A stretch of DNA of 6,539 nt, from contig SKKS01000017.1 in the NCBI GenBank assembly GCA_007123625.1, positions 1 through 6,539 on the forward strand, written 5' to 3'. The stretch is from Paracoccaceae bacterium (GTDB taxonomy: Bacteria; Pseudomonadota; Alphaproteobacteria; Rhodobacterales; Rhodobacteraceae). Positions 1 through 5,383 of this stretch are shown here, piece after piece. The notes under the pieces are model-generated. The model did not search any database. It was not told the DNA's origin and worked only from the letters and a program-made list of their open reading frames with translations. A program made the position numbers and the translations under genes. How positions within the stretch are numbered: the stretch's first letter is position 1; every line of letters begins with the position of its first letter.

Positions 1-82
1 CACGTCGCGCGGGCGCTGGTCACCACAGAGCGTAACCGCCTCCGCAGGCAGCTTCCCGCAATATCTCCCGGAGGACAGGCGC

Positions 83-892
83 TTGGCGCATATCATCGTC
101 ATCGGTAACGAAAAGGGCGGGTCGGGGAAATCCACCACCTCGATGCATGTGGCGGTGGCGCTGGCGCGCATGGGCCACCGGGTCGGCGCGATGGACCTTG
201 ACCTTCGGCAACGCTCTTTCGGTCGCTACATCGAAAACCGCCGCGCGCATCTTGCCCGCAGCGGGCTGGACCTGCCGATGCCGCTCTACCACACCCTGCC
301 CGAGCTGGAACCCGATCAGATCCCGGGCGACATCAATCCGCTGGACATGCGGTTTTCCGCGGCCATGTCGGCGCTGGAACCCGACAGCGATTTCATCCTG
401 ATCGACTGCCCCGGCGCGCATACACGGCTGAGCCAGCTTGCCCATTCGCTGGCTGATACGTTGATCACGCCCATGAACGACAGTTTCGTGGATTTCGACC
501 TGCTGGCGCGCACCGATGCCGAAACCGGCAAGGTGCTGGGACCGTCGATCTATGCGGAAATGGTCTGGGCCGCGCGTCAGGCCCGCGCGCGCGAAGGACT
601 GAAACCCATAGACTGGGTGGTGCTGCGTAACAGGCTTGGCACCCAGGCCATGCACAACAAGCGCCGTGTCGGCAGCGCGCTGGAGGAACTGTCACGCCGG
701 ATCGGGTTCCGCGTGGCGCCCGGGTTTTCCGAGCGCGTGATATTTCGCGAGCTGTTTCCTCGGGGGCTGACGCTTCTGGACCTGCGCGACATGGGCGAGC
801 AGAACTTCAGCCTATCGAATATCGCCGCGCGGCAGGAGGTGCGGGATCTGCTGAACATGCTCAACCTGCCAGGGGTCAAGGTCCAGGTCTGA
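83..892 (+). CDS. mipZ: MipZ, ParA-family ATPase that positions the division plane
   Basis: This is a 269-residue deviant-Walker P-loop ATPase. In Caulobacter, MipZ forms a gradient from the ParB-bound origins at the poles and inhibits FtsZ assembly, so the Z ring forms at midcell. Visible motifs are the deviant Walker A KGGSGKST at residues 11-18 (signature Lys11, P-loop Lys16), the switch-I-like DLDLRQRSFGR from residue 38 (Asp40 aligns with Caulobacter Asp42 by my reading), Walker B ILIDCPG around 105-111 and the MipZ-typical PMNDSFVDFDLL. The C-terminal half keeps DWVVLRNRL and RVIFRELFPRGLTLLDL, which separates it from plasmid ParA or MinD. The start is a TTG: GGAGG at 70-74 lies 8 bases upstream, and family proteins begin MAxxIVxGNEKGG. 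The frame is open to the window's left edge, so a longer start is formally possible but would put residues ahead of the conserved N-terminus. The gene faces the small minus-strand ORF at 920-1102. Confidence 0.95.
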   Translation: MAHIIVIGNEKGGSGKSTTSMHVAVALARMGHRVGAMDLDLRQRSFGRYIENRRAHLARSGLDLPMPLYHTLPELEPDQIPGDINPLDMRFSAAMSALEPDSDFILIDCPGAHTRLSQLAHSLADTLITPMNDSFVDFDLLARTDAETGKVLGPSIYAEMVWAARQARAREGLKPIDWVVLRNRLGTQAMHNKRRVGSALEELSRRIGFRVAPGFSERVIFRELFPRGLTLLDLRDMGEQNFSLSNIAARQEVRDLLNMLNLPGVKVQV

Positions 893-903
893 TCCGGTCC
901 CCG

Positions 904-918
904 CGCAGGCGCGCTGCG
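904..918. terminator. Weak hairpin between convergent genes
   Basis: CGCAG (904-908) and CTGCG (914-918) can pair around a 5-base loop in the 27-base gap between mipZ and the convergent small ORF. There is no T run on either side. It may serve as a weak bidirectional terminator, but a 5-bp GC stem can arise by chance at this base composition. Confidence 0.25.
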
Positions 919-919
919 T

Positions 920-1102
920 TCAGTGGCGAAAGAATCTGCGTGCGGGACGGTCATTGCCCGGCGCATCGGAAAGCTCGGCAATCCGGCGCGCGAGGCGCTC
1001 GTTCACGTCGTCCTCTTCCTGCCGCTGTACACCGAACATCGCCAGCGACATCCGGACCTTGGAACCCAGAGTTTCGGAAATCCCGTTTGCAACTTCCTGC
1101 AT
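920..1102 (-). CDS. Small hypothetical protein, 60 residues
   Basis: I do not recognise this family. The 60-residue product has an N-terminal stretch that could form an amphipathic helix (QEVANGISETLGSKVRMSL), then a charged segment (RQEEDDVNERLARRIAELS) that also looks helical, and a basic tail ending RRFFRH. There is no signal peptide, membrane segment or Cys motif, so a small cytosolic helical protein is the best guess. It sits tail to tail with mipZ. The amino-acid make-up is much more protein-like than the Arg/Pro/Ala-rich shadow frames nearby. ATG at 1102 is the only usual start. A GGGGG run 4 bases before it (with CGAAGATC between) is a poor ribosome site. The frame stays open upstream for about 30 more codons (back to a TGA near 1208) without any ATG, GTG or TTG, and the first dozen of these also read plausibly (HQSEDGANTGAKI), which leaves the true start uncertain. 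Confidence 0.55.
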   Translation of the reverse strand: MQEVANGISETLGSKVRMSLAMFGVQRQEEDDVNERLARRIAELSDAPGNDRPARRFFRH

Positions 1103-1560
1103 GATCTTCGCCCCCGTGTTCGCACCATCTTCTGACTGGTGCTCAAAGCTTTCGATGACCCTTGAATGCCAATGCGCTGTGGCAGGAATTGGGCGGGCTT
1201 CGGGTCATTTCGGGGAAGGTCGGGGGCGCATTCGGGGCACTGTGTTCGCAGGCATGACGCGTGAACAGGCGTACCTGACAAACACCTCAGTATCCGGAAG
1301 AACGGGGGCCCGGAACGGTGTCCGGACCCCCCCTCACCCAGGCGCCCCACTCCACACGCGCCGTCTCAGGAAGGCCAGACATCCTGTCCGACGCCGAAAC
1401 TGTGCCCCAATCCCGGCCCGGGCGCAAACTTTGAATACGCTGAATTTGTTTCAAAATATTCTCTGCCGACGCGCGCACAGTCGCATTGCCTCACGCGGTG
1501 CATGCGCGTCAGCGTCTCCGTCCCCGGGAAAGGCCGCCGCGAACTGCATGCCGGACACGC
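1103..1560. other. 458-base gap without a convincing gene
   Basis: This gap lies between the 5' end of the small minus-strand ORF and the 3' end of the transglycosylase gene. It contains the 11-bp G/C hairpin at 1304-1331 and an AT-rich island at about 1430-1467 that stands out from the GC-rich surroundings. No frame in it has convincing coding character. A GTG-started frame of 63 codons (1287-1478, -) starts plausibly but becomes Gly/Pro/Arg-rich low-quality sequence. The gap may hold the transglycosylase 3' UTR, the promoter of the small ORF and possibly a small RNA. None of these is shown directly. Confidence 0.5.
1304..1331 (-). terminator. Strong G/C hairpin, terminator-like or RNA structure
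   Basis: On the minus strand GGGGGTCCGGA and TCCGGGCCCCC form an 11-bp stem with a single G-U pair and a 6-base loop (CACCGT). On the plus strand the same site has a C-A mismatch, so the structure is better formed in minus-strand RNA, the direction of both flanking genes. No U run follows, so it is not a classical intrinsic terminator. It could end read-through from the transglycosylase gene, which stops about 230 bases earlier, or be part of a non-coding RNA. Confidence 0.4.
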
Positions 1561-2742
1561 CTACAGCCTGCGCAACAACTCTGGCGTTGGCCAGCCATCG
1601 GCCGGCAGGCCAAGCTGCGCCTGTACGTCCTGCACCGCAGCACGCGTGTTGGCGCCAAGAATCCCATCGATCCCGCCCACATCGAACCCCCGCGACTGCA
1701 ACCGGCGCTGCAGGTCGCGCATCTGGTCCTGGTTCAACCCGGTATGCGGGTTCCCGGCGGTATAGATCGGCGCCCCCTCCAGCCGATTGGCGAAATAGCC
1801 CACGGTGACGATGTAGATGAAGCTCTGGTTCCACTCGAACAATGTGCGGAAGTTGTGGAACACCATGAAGGCGGGACCGCGATGCCCCTGCGGCAGGATG
1901 ACCGAGGCCCGCATGTTCCCCGACGGCAGGCTGCCGTACCGCGGCGTCACGCCCAGCCGCTGCCAGTCGGCCACGCTCAGTTCCGTGCGCAATCCGGTGC
2001 GGTTCAGGTCCAGCCCCTGCGGGATCGCGACCTCGTGCATCCAGGGCTCGCCCGCGCGCCAGCCCTTGCCCCGCAGCATGTTCGCCGCAGACAGGATCGC
2101 ATCGGGCACGGACCGCACCAGGTCCACCGCACCCGAGCCATCGGCATCCACCCCGTAATTCAGGATATCCGAAGGCAGTTTCTGCACCATCCCGATCTCG
2201 CCCGCCCAGGCCCCGCGCGTTGTAGCAGGGTCCAGCGCGCCGCGGCTGTAAAGCTCCAGCGCGGCAAACACCTGCGGGCGGAACAGCCCCGGACGGCGAC
2301 AATCATGCGCCAGCGTGACCAGCGCGTTGACGGTGTTGAAATCGCCCTGCACGGCGCCGAAATCGGTCTCGAACGCCCAGAACGCCAGCAATATGCCGGG
2401 CGAGACCCCGTAATGCTGGCGCGCGGCATCGAACAGCGCACGGTAGCGGTCATGGTTGCGCCGCCCGTTGTCCAGCCGGTTCTGCGAAATCAGCGCGCGC
2501 GAAAAATCGATGAACGGGCGCTGGAAGATGCCCTGCCGCCGGTCAGCGCGAACCACGGCTTCGTCCTGCCGGACATTGCGAAAGAACGCGTCCACTGTTC
2601 CCTGCGCAAATCCGCGCTGCACCGCTTCGACCCGAAGCCCGTTCACGAAGCCCGAAAATGCCCCCCCGCAACCGTCCTGCGCCAACGCGCCCGACGTCGA
2701 CACCAGCAGCCCTGCCAGGGCGGCAAACACCAATTTACGCAT
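1561..2742 (-). CDS. Lytic murein transglycosylase, MltB/SltB type, with PG-binding domain
   Basis: This is a 393-residue secreted enzyme predicted to cleave the MurNAc-GlcNAc bond of peptidoglycan non-hydrolytically, forming 1,6-anhydroMurNAc, in the periplasm. Residues 1-21 are a signal peptide (Lys/Arg start, hydrophobic core, cleavage after ALA, mature start at Gln22). There is no lipobox Cys at the cleavage site, so it should be soluble rather than a lipoprotein like E. coli MltB. The catalytic domain spans about 25-325 and contains FWAFETDFG (121-129), with Glu125 matching the family's catalytic Glu, then AGEIGMVQKLPSDIL (180-194) for the usual GAMGxxQFMPS motif, and VDADGSG. Residues about 335-393 form a PG_binding_1 domain (DLQRRLQSRGFDVGGIDGIL, then TRAAV). 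The start has GAGG 5 bases upstream in minus-strand sense. It is divergent from lldD. The protein could be called MltB-like, but the domain order is that of the alphaproteobacterial family. Confidence 0.95.
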   Translation of the reverse strand: MRKLVFAALAGLLVSTSGALAQDGCGGAFSGFVNGLRVEAVQRGFAQGTVDAFFRNVRQDEAVVRADRRQGIFQRPFIDFSRALISQNRLDNGRRNHDRYRALFDAARQHYGVSPGILLAFWAFETDFGAVQGDFNTVNALVTLAHDCRRPGLFRPQVFAALELYSRGALDPATTRGAWAGEIGMVQKLPSDILNYGVDADGSGAVDLVRSVPDAILSAANMLRGKGWRAGEPWMHEVAIPQGLDLNRTGLRTELSVADWQRLGVTPRYGSLPSGNMRASVILPQGHRGPAFMVFHNFRTLFEWNQSFIYIVTVGYFANRLEGAPIYTAGNPHTGLNQDQMRDLQRRLQSRGFDVGGIDGILGANTRAAVQDVQAQLGLPADGWPTPELLRRL

Positions 2743-2766
2743 TATGACCTCACCAAAGTTTCCGGC

Positions 2767-2795
2767 ACTTTATCGCAGGCCGCAACGCAAACAAG
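2767..2795 (-). promoter_or_regulatory. Possible promoter of the transglycosylase gene
   Basis: In minus-strand sense CTTGTT (2790-2795) and TAAAGT (2767-2772) are separated by 17 bases, about 25 bases before the start codon. Both hexamers match the housekeeping consensus only partly. The placement is reasonable for a divergently transcribed gene with a short leader, but the call is tentative. Confidence 0.3.
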
Positions 2796-2831
2796 CCCGC
2801 AGCGTATCCGGCGAGGCGGTCAAATCGGCCA

Positions 2832-2860
2832 TTGCGCAACGAAAGGCGGATTGGTAAGAA
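2832..2860 (+). promoter_or_regulatory. Possible lldD promoter
   Basis: TTGCGC (2832-2837) and TAAGAA (2855-2860) are 17 bases apart. Each is a half match to the sigma-70-type consensus. Transcription would begin near 2866, leaving about 28 bases before the preferred lldD start at 2894 and placing the start site inside the dyad at 2850-2872. TTGCGCAA is itself an 8-base palindrome. Confidence 0.3.
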
Positions 2861-2872
2861 ATCAGAACCAAT
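2850..2872. promoter_or_regulatory. Dyad ATTGGT-N11-ACCAAT, candidate operator for lldD
   Basis: Perfect 6-base arms (2850-2855 and 2867-2872) flank an 11-base spacer just before lldD. The layout fits the T-N11-A dyad recognised by many LysR-type regulators. The TTGGT/ACCAA half-sites also resemble those of GntR-family lactate regulators (LldR), although their known sites have a much shorter spacer. It would overlap the possible -10 and transcription start, a position suited to repression. No regulator gene lies in the window. The identity of the protein is inference. Confidence 0.4.
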
Positions 2873-2893
2873 TCCATGCAAAGGCCGCCTCCC

Positions 2894-4063
2894 ATGCCCG
2901 TGATCGCCGAAATCGAGGATCTGCGCCGCCTGTATCGCCGCCGCGCCCCGCGCATGTTCTACGATTACGCCGAAAGCGGGTCCTGGAGTGAACAGACCTT
3001 CCGCGAGAACACGTCGGATTTCGGGCATCTGCGCCTGCGCCAGCGGGTTGCGGTGGACATGTCAAACCGCTCGCTTCGATCGACCATGATCGGCCAGGAC
3101 GTGGCTATGCCCGTCGCGCTGGCTCCCGTGGGGCTGACCGGCATGCAATGCGCCGATGGCGAGATCAAGGCCGCCCGCGCCGCCGAAAAATTCGGCGTCC
3201 CCTACACACTATCCACCCTGTCGATCTGCTCGATCGAGGATGTGGCCGCGCACACCACGAAGCCCTTCTGGTTTCAGGCCTACACCCTCAAGGACGACGA
3301 CTTCATGCGCCGCCTGTTCGACCGCGCCCGCGCGGCCAACTGTGCGGCCATCGTGCTGACCCTGGACCTGCAGGTTCTGGGCCAGCGCCATAGGGATCTG
3401 CACAACGGCCTGTCCGCCCCGCCCAAGCTGACCCTGAAATCCATCGCCGACATGATGACCAAGGTTCAGTGGGGCCTGGGCATGCTGGGCACCAAACGTC
3501 GGTTCTTCGGTAATGTGGTGGGCCACGCCAAGGGCGTGACGGACCCTGCCTCGCTTGGCGCGTGGACCGCCGAGGCCTTTGACGAAACGCTTGACTGGAA
3601 GCGCGTGGCGCAACTGCGCGACATGTGGGGCGGGAAGTTCATCATCAAGGGCATCCTCGATGTCGAGGATGCACAAAAGGCCGCCGAGCTGGGCGTCGAC
3701 GCCATCATTGTGTCCAACCATGGAGGGCGACAACTGGACGGCGCTATGTCCTCGATCCGCATGCTGCCCCAGATCGTCGATGCCGTGGGCGACCGGGTCG
3801 AGGTGCACATGGACAGCGGCATCCGCTCGGGGCAGGACGTGCTCAAGGCGCTTTCGCTGGGGGCAAAGGGCACCTATATCGGGCGCGCCTTCACCTATGG
3901 CCTGGGCGCCATGGGACAGGAAGGCGTCACCAAGGCGCTCGAGGTCATCCGCAAGGAACTGGATCTGACGATGGCGCTTTGCGGGGAACGCGACGTGCAA
4001 AACCTGGGCCCGCACAACCTGATCGTGCCACAGGGCTTCGAGGATCCCAGCGTCCGGCTCTGA
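2894..4063 (+). CDS. lldD: FMN-dependent L-lactate dehydrogenase
   Basis: This is a 389-residue member of the FMN-dependent alpha-hydroxy-acid dehydrogenase family, predicted to oxidise L-lactate to pyruvate and feed electrons to the respiratory chain at the inner membrane. It is a TIM-barrel enzyme. By glycolate-oxidase comparison, from the second ATG: Tyr25 in YDYAESG, Tyr130 in FQAYTLKD, Asp158 and Arg165 in LTLDLQVLGQR, Lys252 in IIKGI, and the catalytic SNHGGRQLDG with His276 and Arg279. The phosphate-binding end is DSGIRSGQDVLKAL and GAKGTYIGRAF. A long insert at about 172-222 (LSAPPKL to HAKGV) fits membrane-associated LldD or mandelate dehydrogenase rather than soluble glycolate oxidase. 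Two in-frame ATGs exist. I prefer 2894 because AAGG lies 9 bases upstream and relatives begin MPVIxEIEDL. The ATG at 2876 adds six residues (MQRPPP) and has no good ribosome site. Mandelate or another hydroxy acid cannot be excluded as substrate. Confidence 0.93.
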   Translation: MPVIAEIEDLRRLYRRRAPRMFYDYAESGSWSEQTFRENTSDFGHLRLRQRVAVDMSNRSLRSTMIGQDVAMPVALAPVGLTGMQCADGEIKAARAAEKFGVPYTLSTLSICSIEDVAAHTTKPFWFQAYTLKDDDFMRRLFDRARAANCAAIVLTLDLQVLGQRHRDLHNGLSAPPKLTLKSIADMMTKVQWGLGMLGTKRRFFGNVVGHAKGVTDPASLGAWTAEAFDETLDWKRVAQLRDMWGGKFIIKGILDVEDAQKAAELGVDAIIVSNHGGRQLDGAMSSIRMLPQIVDAVGDRVEVHMDSGIRSGQDVLKALSLGAKGTYIGRAFTYGLGAMGQEGVTKALEVIRKELDLTMALCGERDVQNLGPHNLIVPQGFEDPSVRL

Positions 4064-4069
4064 CCGCAC

Positions 4070-4086
4070 GGGCATCATCTGTGCCC
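4070..4086 (+). terminator. Short hairpin after lldD
   Basis: GGGCA (4070-4074) and TGCCC (4082-4086) pair around a 7-base loop beginning seven bases after the lldD stop, followed by AAATAT. It is a weak terminator candidate. The larger double hairpin just downstream may do the work instead. Confidence 0.3.
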
Positions 4087-4092
4087 AAATAT

Positions 4093-4135
4093 CCCGGGGG
4101 AGTCGGCGCTCCGCGCCGACGGGGGCAGCGCCCCC
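4093..4135. repeat. Double-hairpin intergenic element, repeat-like
   Basis: The element starts with CCCGGG and a G run, then has two perfect back-to-back hairpins: GTCGGCGC-TCC-GCGCCGAC (4102-4120) and GGGGGC-AGC-GCCCCC (4121-4135). The pattern (ATATCCCGGGGG, a variable first stem, then a G-run/AGC/C-run stem) matches from memory a motif common between genes in Rhodobacterales genomes, where it may act as a terminator or a dispersed repeat. Only one copy is present here, so repeat status is not shown by this window. It lies after lldD and before the rplY promoter and would insulate the two. Confidence 0.55.
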
Positions 4136-4167
4136 ACCCACTTCAGCGGCCGGCACCCCGTTTGCCC

Positions 4168-4196
4168 TTGCACCGCGCCCGAATCTGCCCTATCGC
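4168..4196 (+). promoter_or_regulatory. Likely rplY promoter
   Basis: TTGCAC (4168-4173) and TATCGC (4191-4196) are separated by exactly 17 bases. Transcription would start near 4203, giving a leader of about 57 bases. A small stem, GCAGGCC-TTGC-GGCC-A-TGC (4197-4215, one bulged A), falls at the expected start of the transcript. Confidence 0.45.
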
Positions 4197-4259
4197 GCAG
4201 GCCTTGCGGCCATGCACCCTTGGAGGATGGCTGCGCCAACGCAACTGATGGAGAATCCT

Positions 4260-4880
4260 ATGGCCGGTGAGATCCCTGATCTGATCGCCGAGGTACGGAC
4301 GGGGACAGGCAAGGGGGCCGCCCGTCAAGCTCGTCGCGAGCAGAAAGTACCTGGCATTGTATATGGTGGCGGCGCAGATCCGCTGCCCCTGAACTTCAAG
4401 TTCAACTACCTTCTGCAGAAGCTCAAGGCAGGCCGCTTCATGTCCACGCTGTTCAATCTCAAGGTCGACGGCCAGGACGATGTGCGCGTGATCGCCCGCG
4501 CGGTGCAGCGCGATGTGGTCAAGGGCCTGCCCACCCATGTGGACCTGATGCGCCTGCGCCGGACCACCCGCATCAACCTGTTCATCAACGTGGAGTTCAT
4601 CAACCACGAGAAATGCACGGGCCTCAAGCGCGGCGGCACCCTGACCGTTGTGCGCCCCGAGGTGGAACTGAGCGTGATCGCGGCCGACATCCCCGAAAAG
4701 GTCACCGTGGACCTCGACGGGCTGGCGATTGGCGAAACCATCACCATCTCCAGCGTCTCCCTGCCCGACGGTGTGCGACCGACCATCGACCGTGATTTCG
4801 TCATCGCGAACATTTCCGCCCCGCGCGGTGTCACCGCCGATGCCGACGACGAGGACGAAGCCGAGGACGCCGAGGCCTGA
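4260..4880 (+). CDS. rplY: 50S ribosomal protein L25, long CTC form
   Basis: L25 binds 5S rRNA in the central protuberance of the large ribosomal subunit. The 206-residue product is the two-domain CTC/TL5 form, about twice the length of E. coli L25. Residues about 1-98 are the 5S-binding domain, with GKGAARQARREQKVPGIVYG (17-36) and the VQRDVVKGLPTHVDLMRL block (82-99). Residues about 100-190 are the CTC beta domain (VEFINHE, LTVVRPEVEL, ISSVSLPDG, TIDRDFVIANI). The tail from 193 is almost all Ala, Asp and Glu, and is probably disordered. The start ATG at 4260 has GGAG 6 bases upstream, and relatives begin MAGxIPDL. The in-frame ATG at 4212 would add 16 unconserved residues. It is preceded by its own likely promoter and followed by a strong terminator. 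pth, its classic partner, lies downstream but is separated by a convergent gene. Confidence 0.97.
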   Translation: MAGEIPDLIAEVRTGTGKGAARQARREQKVPGIVYGGGADPLPLNFKFNYLLQKLKAGRFMSTLFNLKVDGQDDVRVIARAVQRDVVKGLPTHVDLMRLRRTTRINLFINVEFINHEKCTGLKRGGTLTVVRPEVELSVIAADIPEKVTVDLDGLAIGETITISSVSLPDGVRPTIDRDFVIANISAPRGVTADADDEDEAEDAEA

Positions 4881-4911
4881 TCGTCGAACGTCCACCTGCG
4901 GCAGAAACATG

Positions 4912-4942
4912 GAAACCGGGGCCGACGCGCCCCGGTTTCTTT
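4912..4942. terminator. Bidirectional intrinsic terminator between rplY and the ABM gene
   Basis: GAAACCGGGGC (4912-4922) and GCCCCGGTTTC (4929-4939) form a perfect 11-bp stem with a 6-base loop, followed on the plus strand by TTT. The stem also folds in minus-strand RNA, starting two bases after the stop of the convergent gene and preceded by the A's that mirror the T tract. It should end rplY transcription and probably that of the convergent gene too. Confidence 0.85.
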
Positions 4943-5256
4943 CATTTCGCGATATGCTGGACCGCGTCGAACAATTCCAGTTCCGGCGGTCCCAGATAGA
5001 TATCCTTGTGGGACCCCGCGCCCTTGTGGGCGGCGCGGAACGCTTCGGACTTCGTCCAGGCCTCGAACGCTTCGCGGCTATCCCAGAGCGTGTGCGACAG
5101 GAACACCGTGTGATCCGCGTGGCTGGCCCCCCTGAACAGGGTGAACGCCTTGAACCCGTCCAGCCCCGGGAGATGCGTGTCGCGCCCGGTCCAGATCGCT
5201 TCGAAGTCGGCCTCGTGGCCCGGCTTGACGCGGAAACGGTTGATGGTCAGGTACAT
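4942..5256 (-). CDS. ABM-fold monooxygenase, IsdG/HmuQ-like possible haem-degrading enzyme
   Basis: This 104-residue protein is a single ferredoxin-like antibiotic-biosynthesis-monooxygenase (ABM) domain, usually a dimer. It begins MYLTINRFRVKPGHE and contains LPGLDGF, a THTLW-like strand (SHTLWDS) and AWTKSEAFRAAHKGAG. Asn6, Trp67 and His77 fall at the positions of the Asn/Trp/His triad of staphylococcal IsdG and IsdI, enzymes that open haem and release iron, and related haem oxygenases (HmuQ/HmuD) occur in rhizobia. This makes haem breakdown a fair but unproven assignment; many ABM proteins of this length have no known substrate. The start at 5256 is set by GGAGG 4 bases upstream and by the family N-terminus. 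An in-frame ATG at 5325 would add 23 low-quality residues. The gene is convergent with rplY and divergent from pth. No haem-uptake genes are visible nearby. Confidence 0.88.
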   Translation of the reverse strand: MYLTINRFRVKPGHEADFEAIWTGRDTHLPGLDGFKAFTLFRGASHADHTVFLSHTLWDSREAFEAWTKSEAFRAAHKGAGSHKDIYLGPPELELFDAVQHIAK

Positions 5257-5312
5257 GTGGCCTCCGGGCAGGGGAATTGACGGACCGGCTATCGCTGGCT
5301 GGCCTCTGGCGC

Positions 5313-5341
5313 AGAATTGAGGCACAACGCCCCGGCGTCAA
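5313..5341 (-). promoter_or_regulatory. Likely promoter of the ABM gene
   Basis: In minus-strand sense TTGACG (5336-5341, 5 of 6 to consensus) and AATTCT (5313-5318, 3 of 6) are separated by 17 bases. The transcript would begin near 5306, about 50 bases before the start codon. No iron-responsive operator was recognised by eye. No comparably good promoter is seen for pth in the same gap: the plus-strand TTGACG at 5277-5282 has no matching -10. Confidence 0.5.
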
Positions 5342-5383
5342 CCCGCCCTCACCCCCCTGTGCGCAAAACGGATCGGAGGTCGC

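Noticed and set aside
1..108. Open + frames at the left edge that might be the end of an upstream gene
   Set aside because: One frame stops at 33-35 and another at 106-108, inside mipZ. Neither tail is long or distinctive enough to assign.
920..1102. Small ORF as a UbiK/BMFP-type ubiquinone accessory factor
   Set aside because: The helical, charged pattern is vaguely similar, but the expected spacing and the SREEF-like motif are absent.
1271..1288. Near-palindrome CAGGCGTACCTG
   Set aside because: Only the outer four bases pair across a 4-base centre, and no gene start lies close enough for it to be an obvious operator.
1287..1478. 63-codon GTG-started frame on the - strand in the gap
   Set aside because: GAGG lies 10 bases before the GTG and the first 15 residues look reasonable. 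The rest, however, is Gly/Pro/Arg-rich, runs through the hairpin stem, and shows no consistent third-position bias.
954..1808. 284-codon open frame on the + strand across the 458-base gap
   Set aside because: It overlaps the small ORF and the transglycosylase 3' end antisense, is Arg/Ser/Pro-rich throughout, and has no ribosome site.
1451..2302. 283-codon open frame on the - strand inside and beyond the transglycosylase gene
   Set aside because: It overlaps the real gene in another frame, with low-complexity Gly/Ala/Arg composition and no domain.
1486..2991. 501-codon open frame on the + strand across the transglycosylase gene
   Set aside because: It is antisense to a clear signal-peptide-bearing transglycosylase. 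The product is Arg/His/Pro/Gln-rich with no recognisable domain, as expected from a GC-rich shadow frame.
3209..4156. 315-codon open frame on the - strand opposite lldD
   Set aside because: It is antisense to lldD, whose catalytic motifs are all intact. The product is His/Gly/Val-rich with no family resemblance.
4143..4910. 255-codon open frame on the - strand opposite rplY
   Set aside because: It is antisense to a fully intact L25 gene and has no domain.
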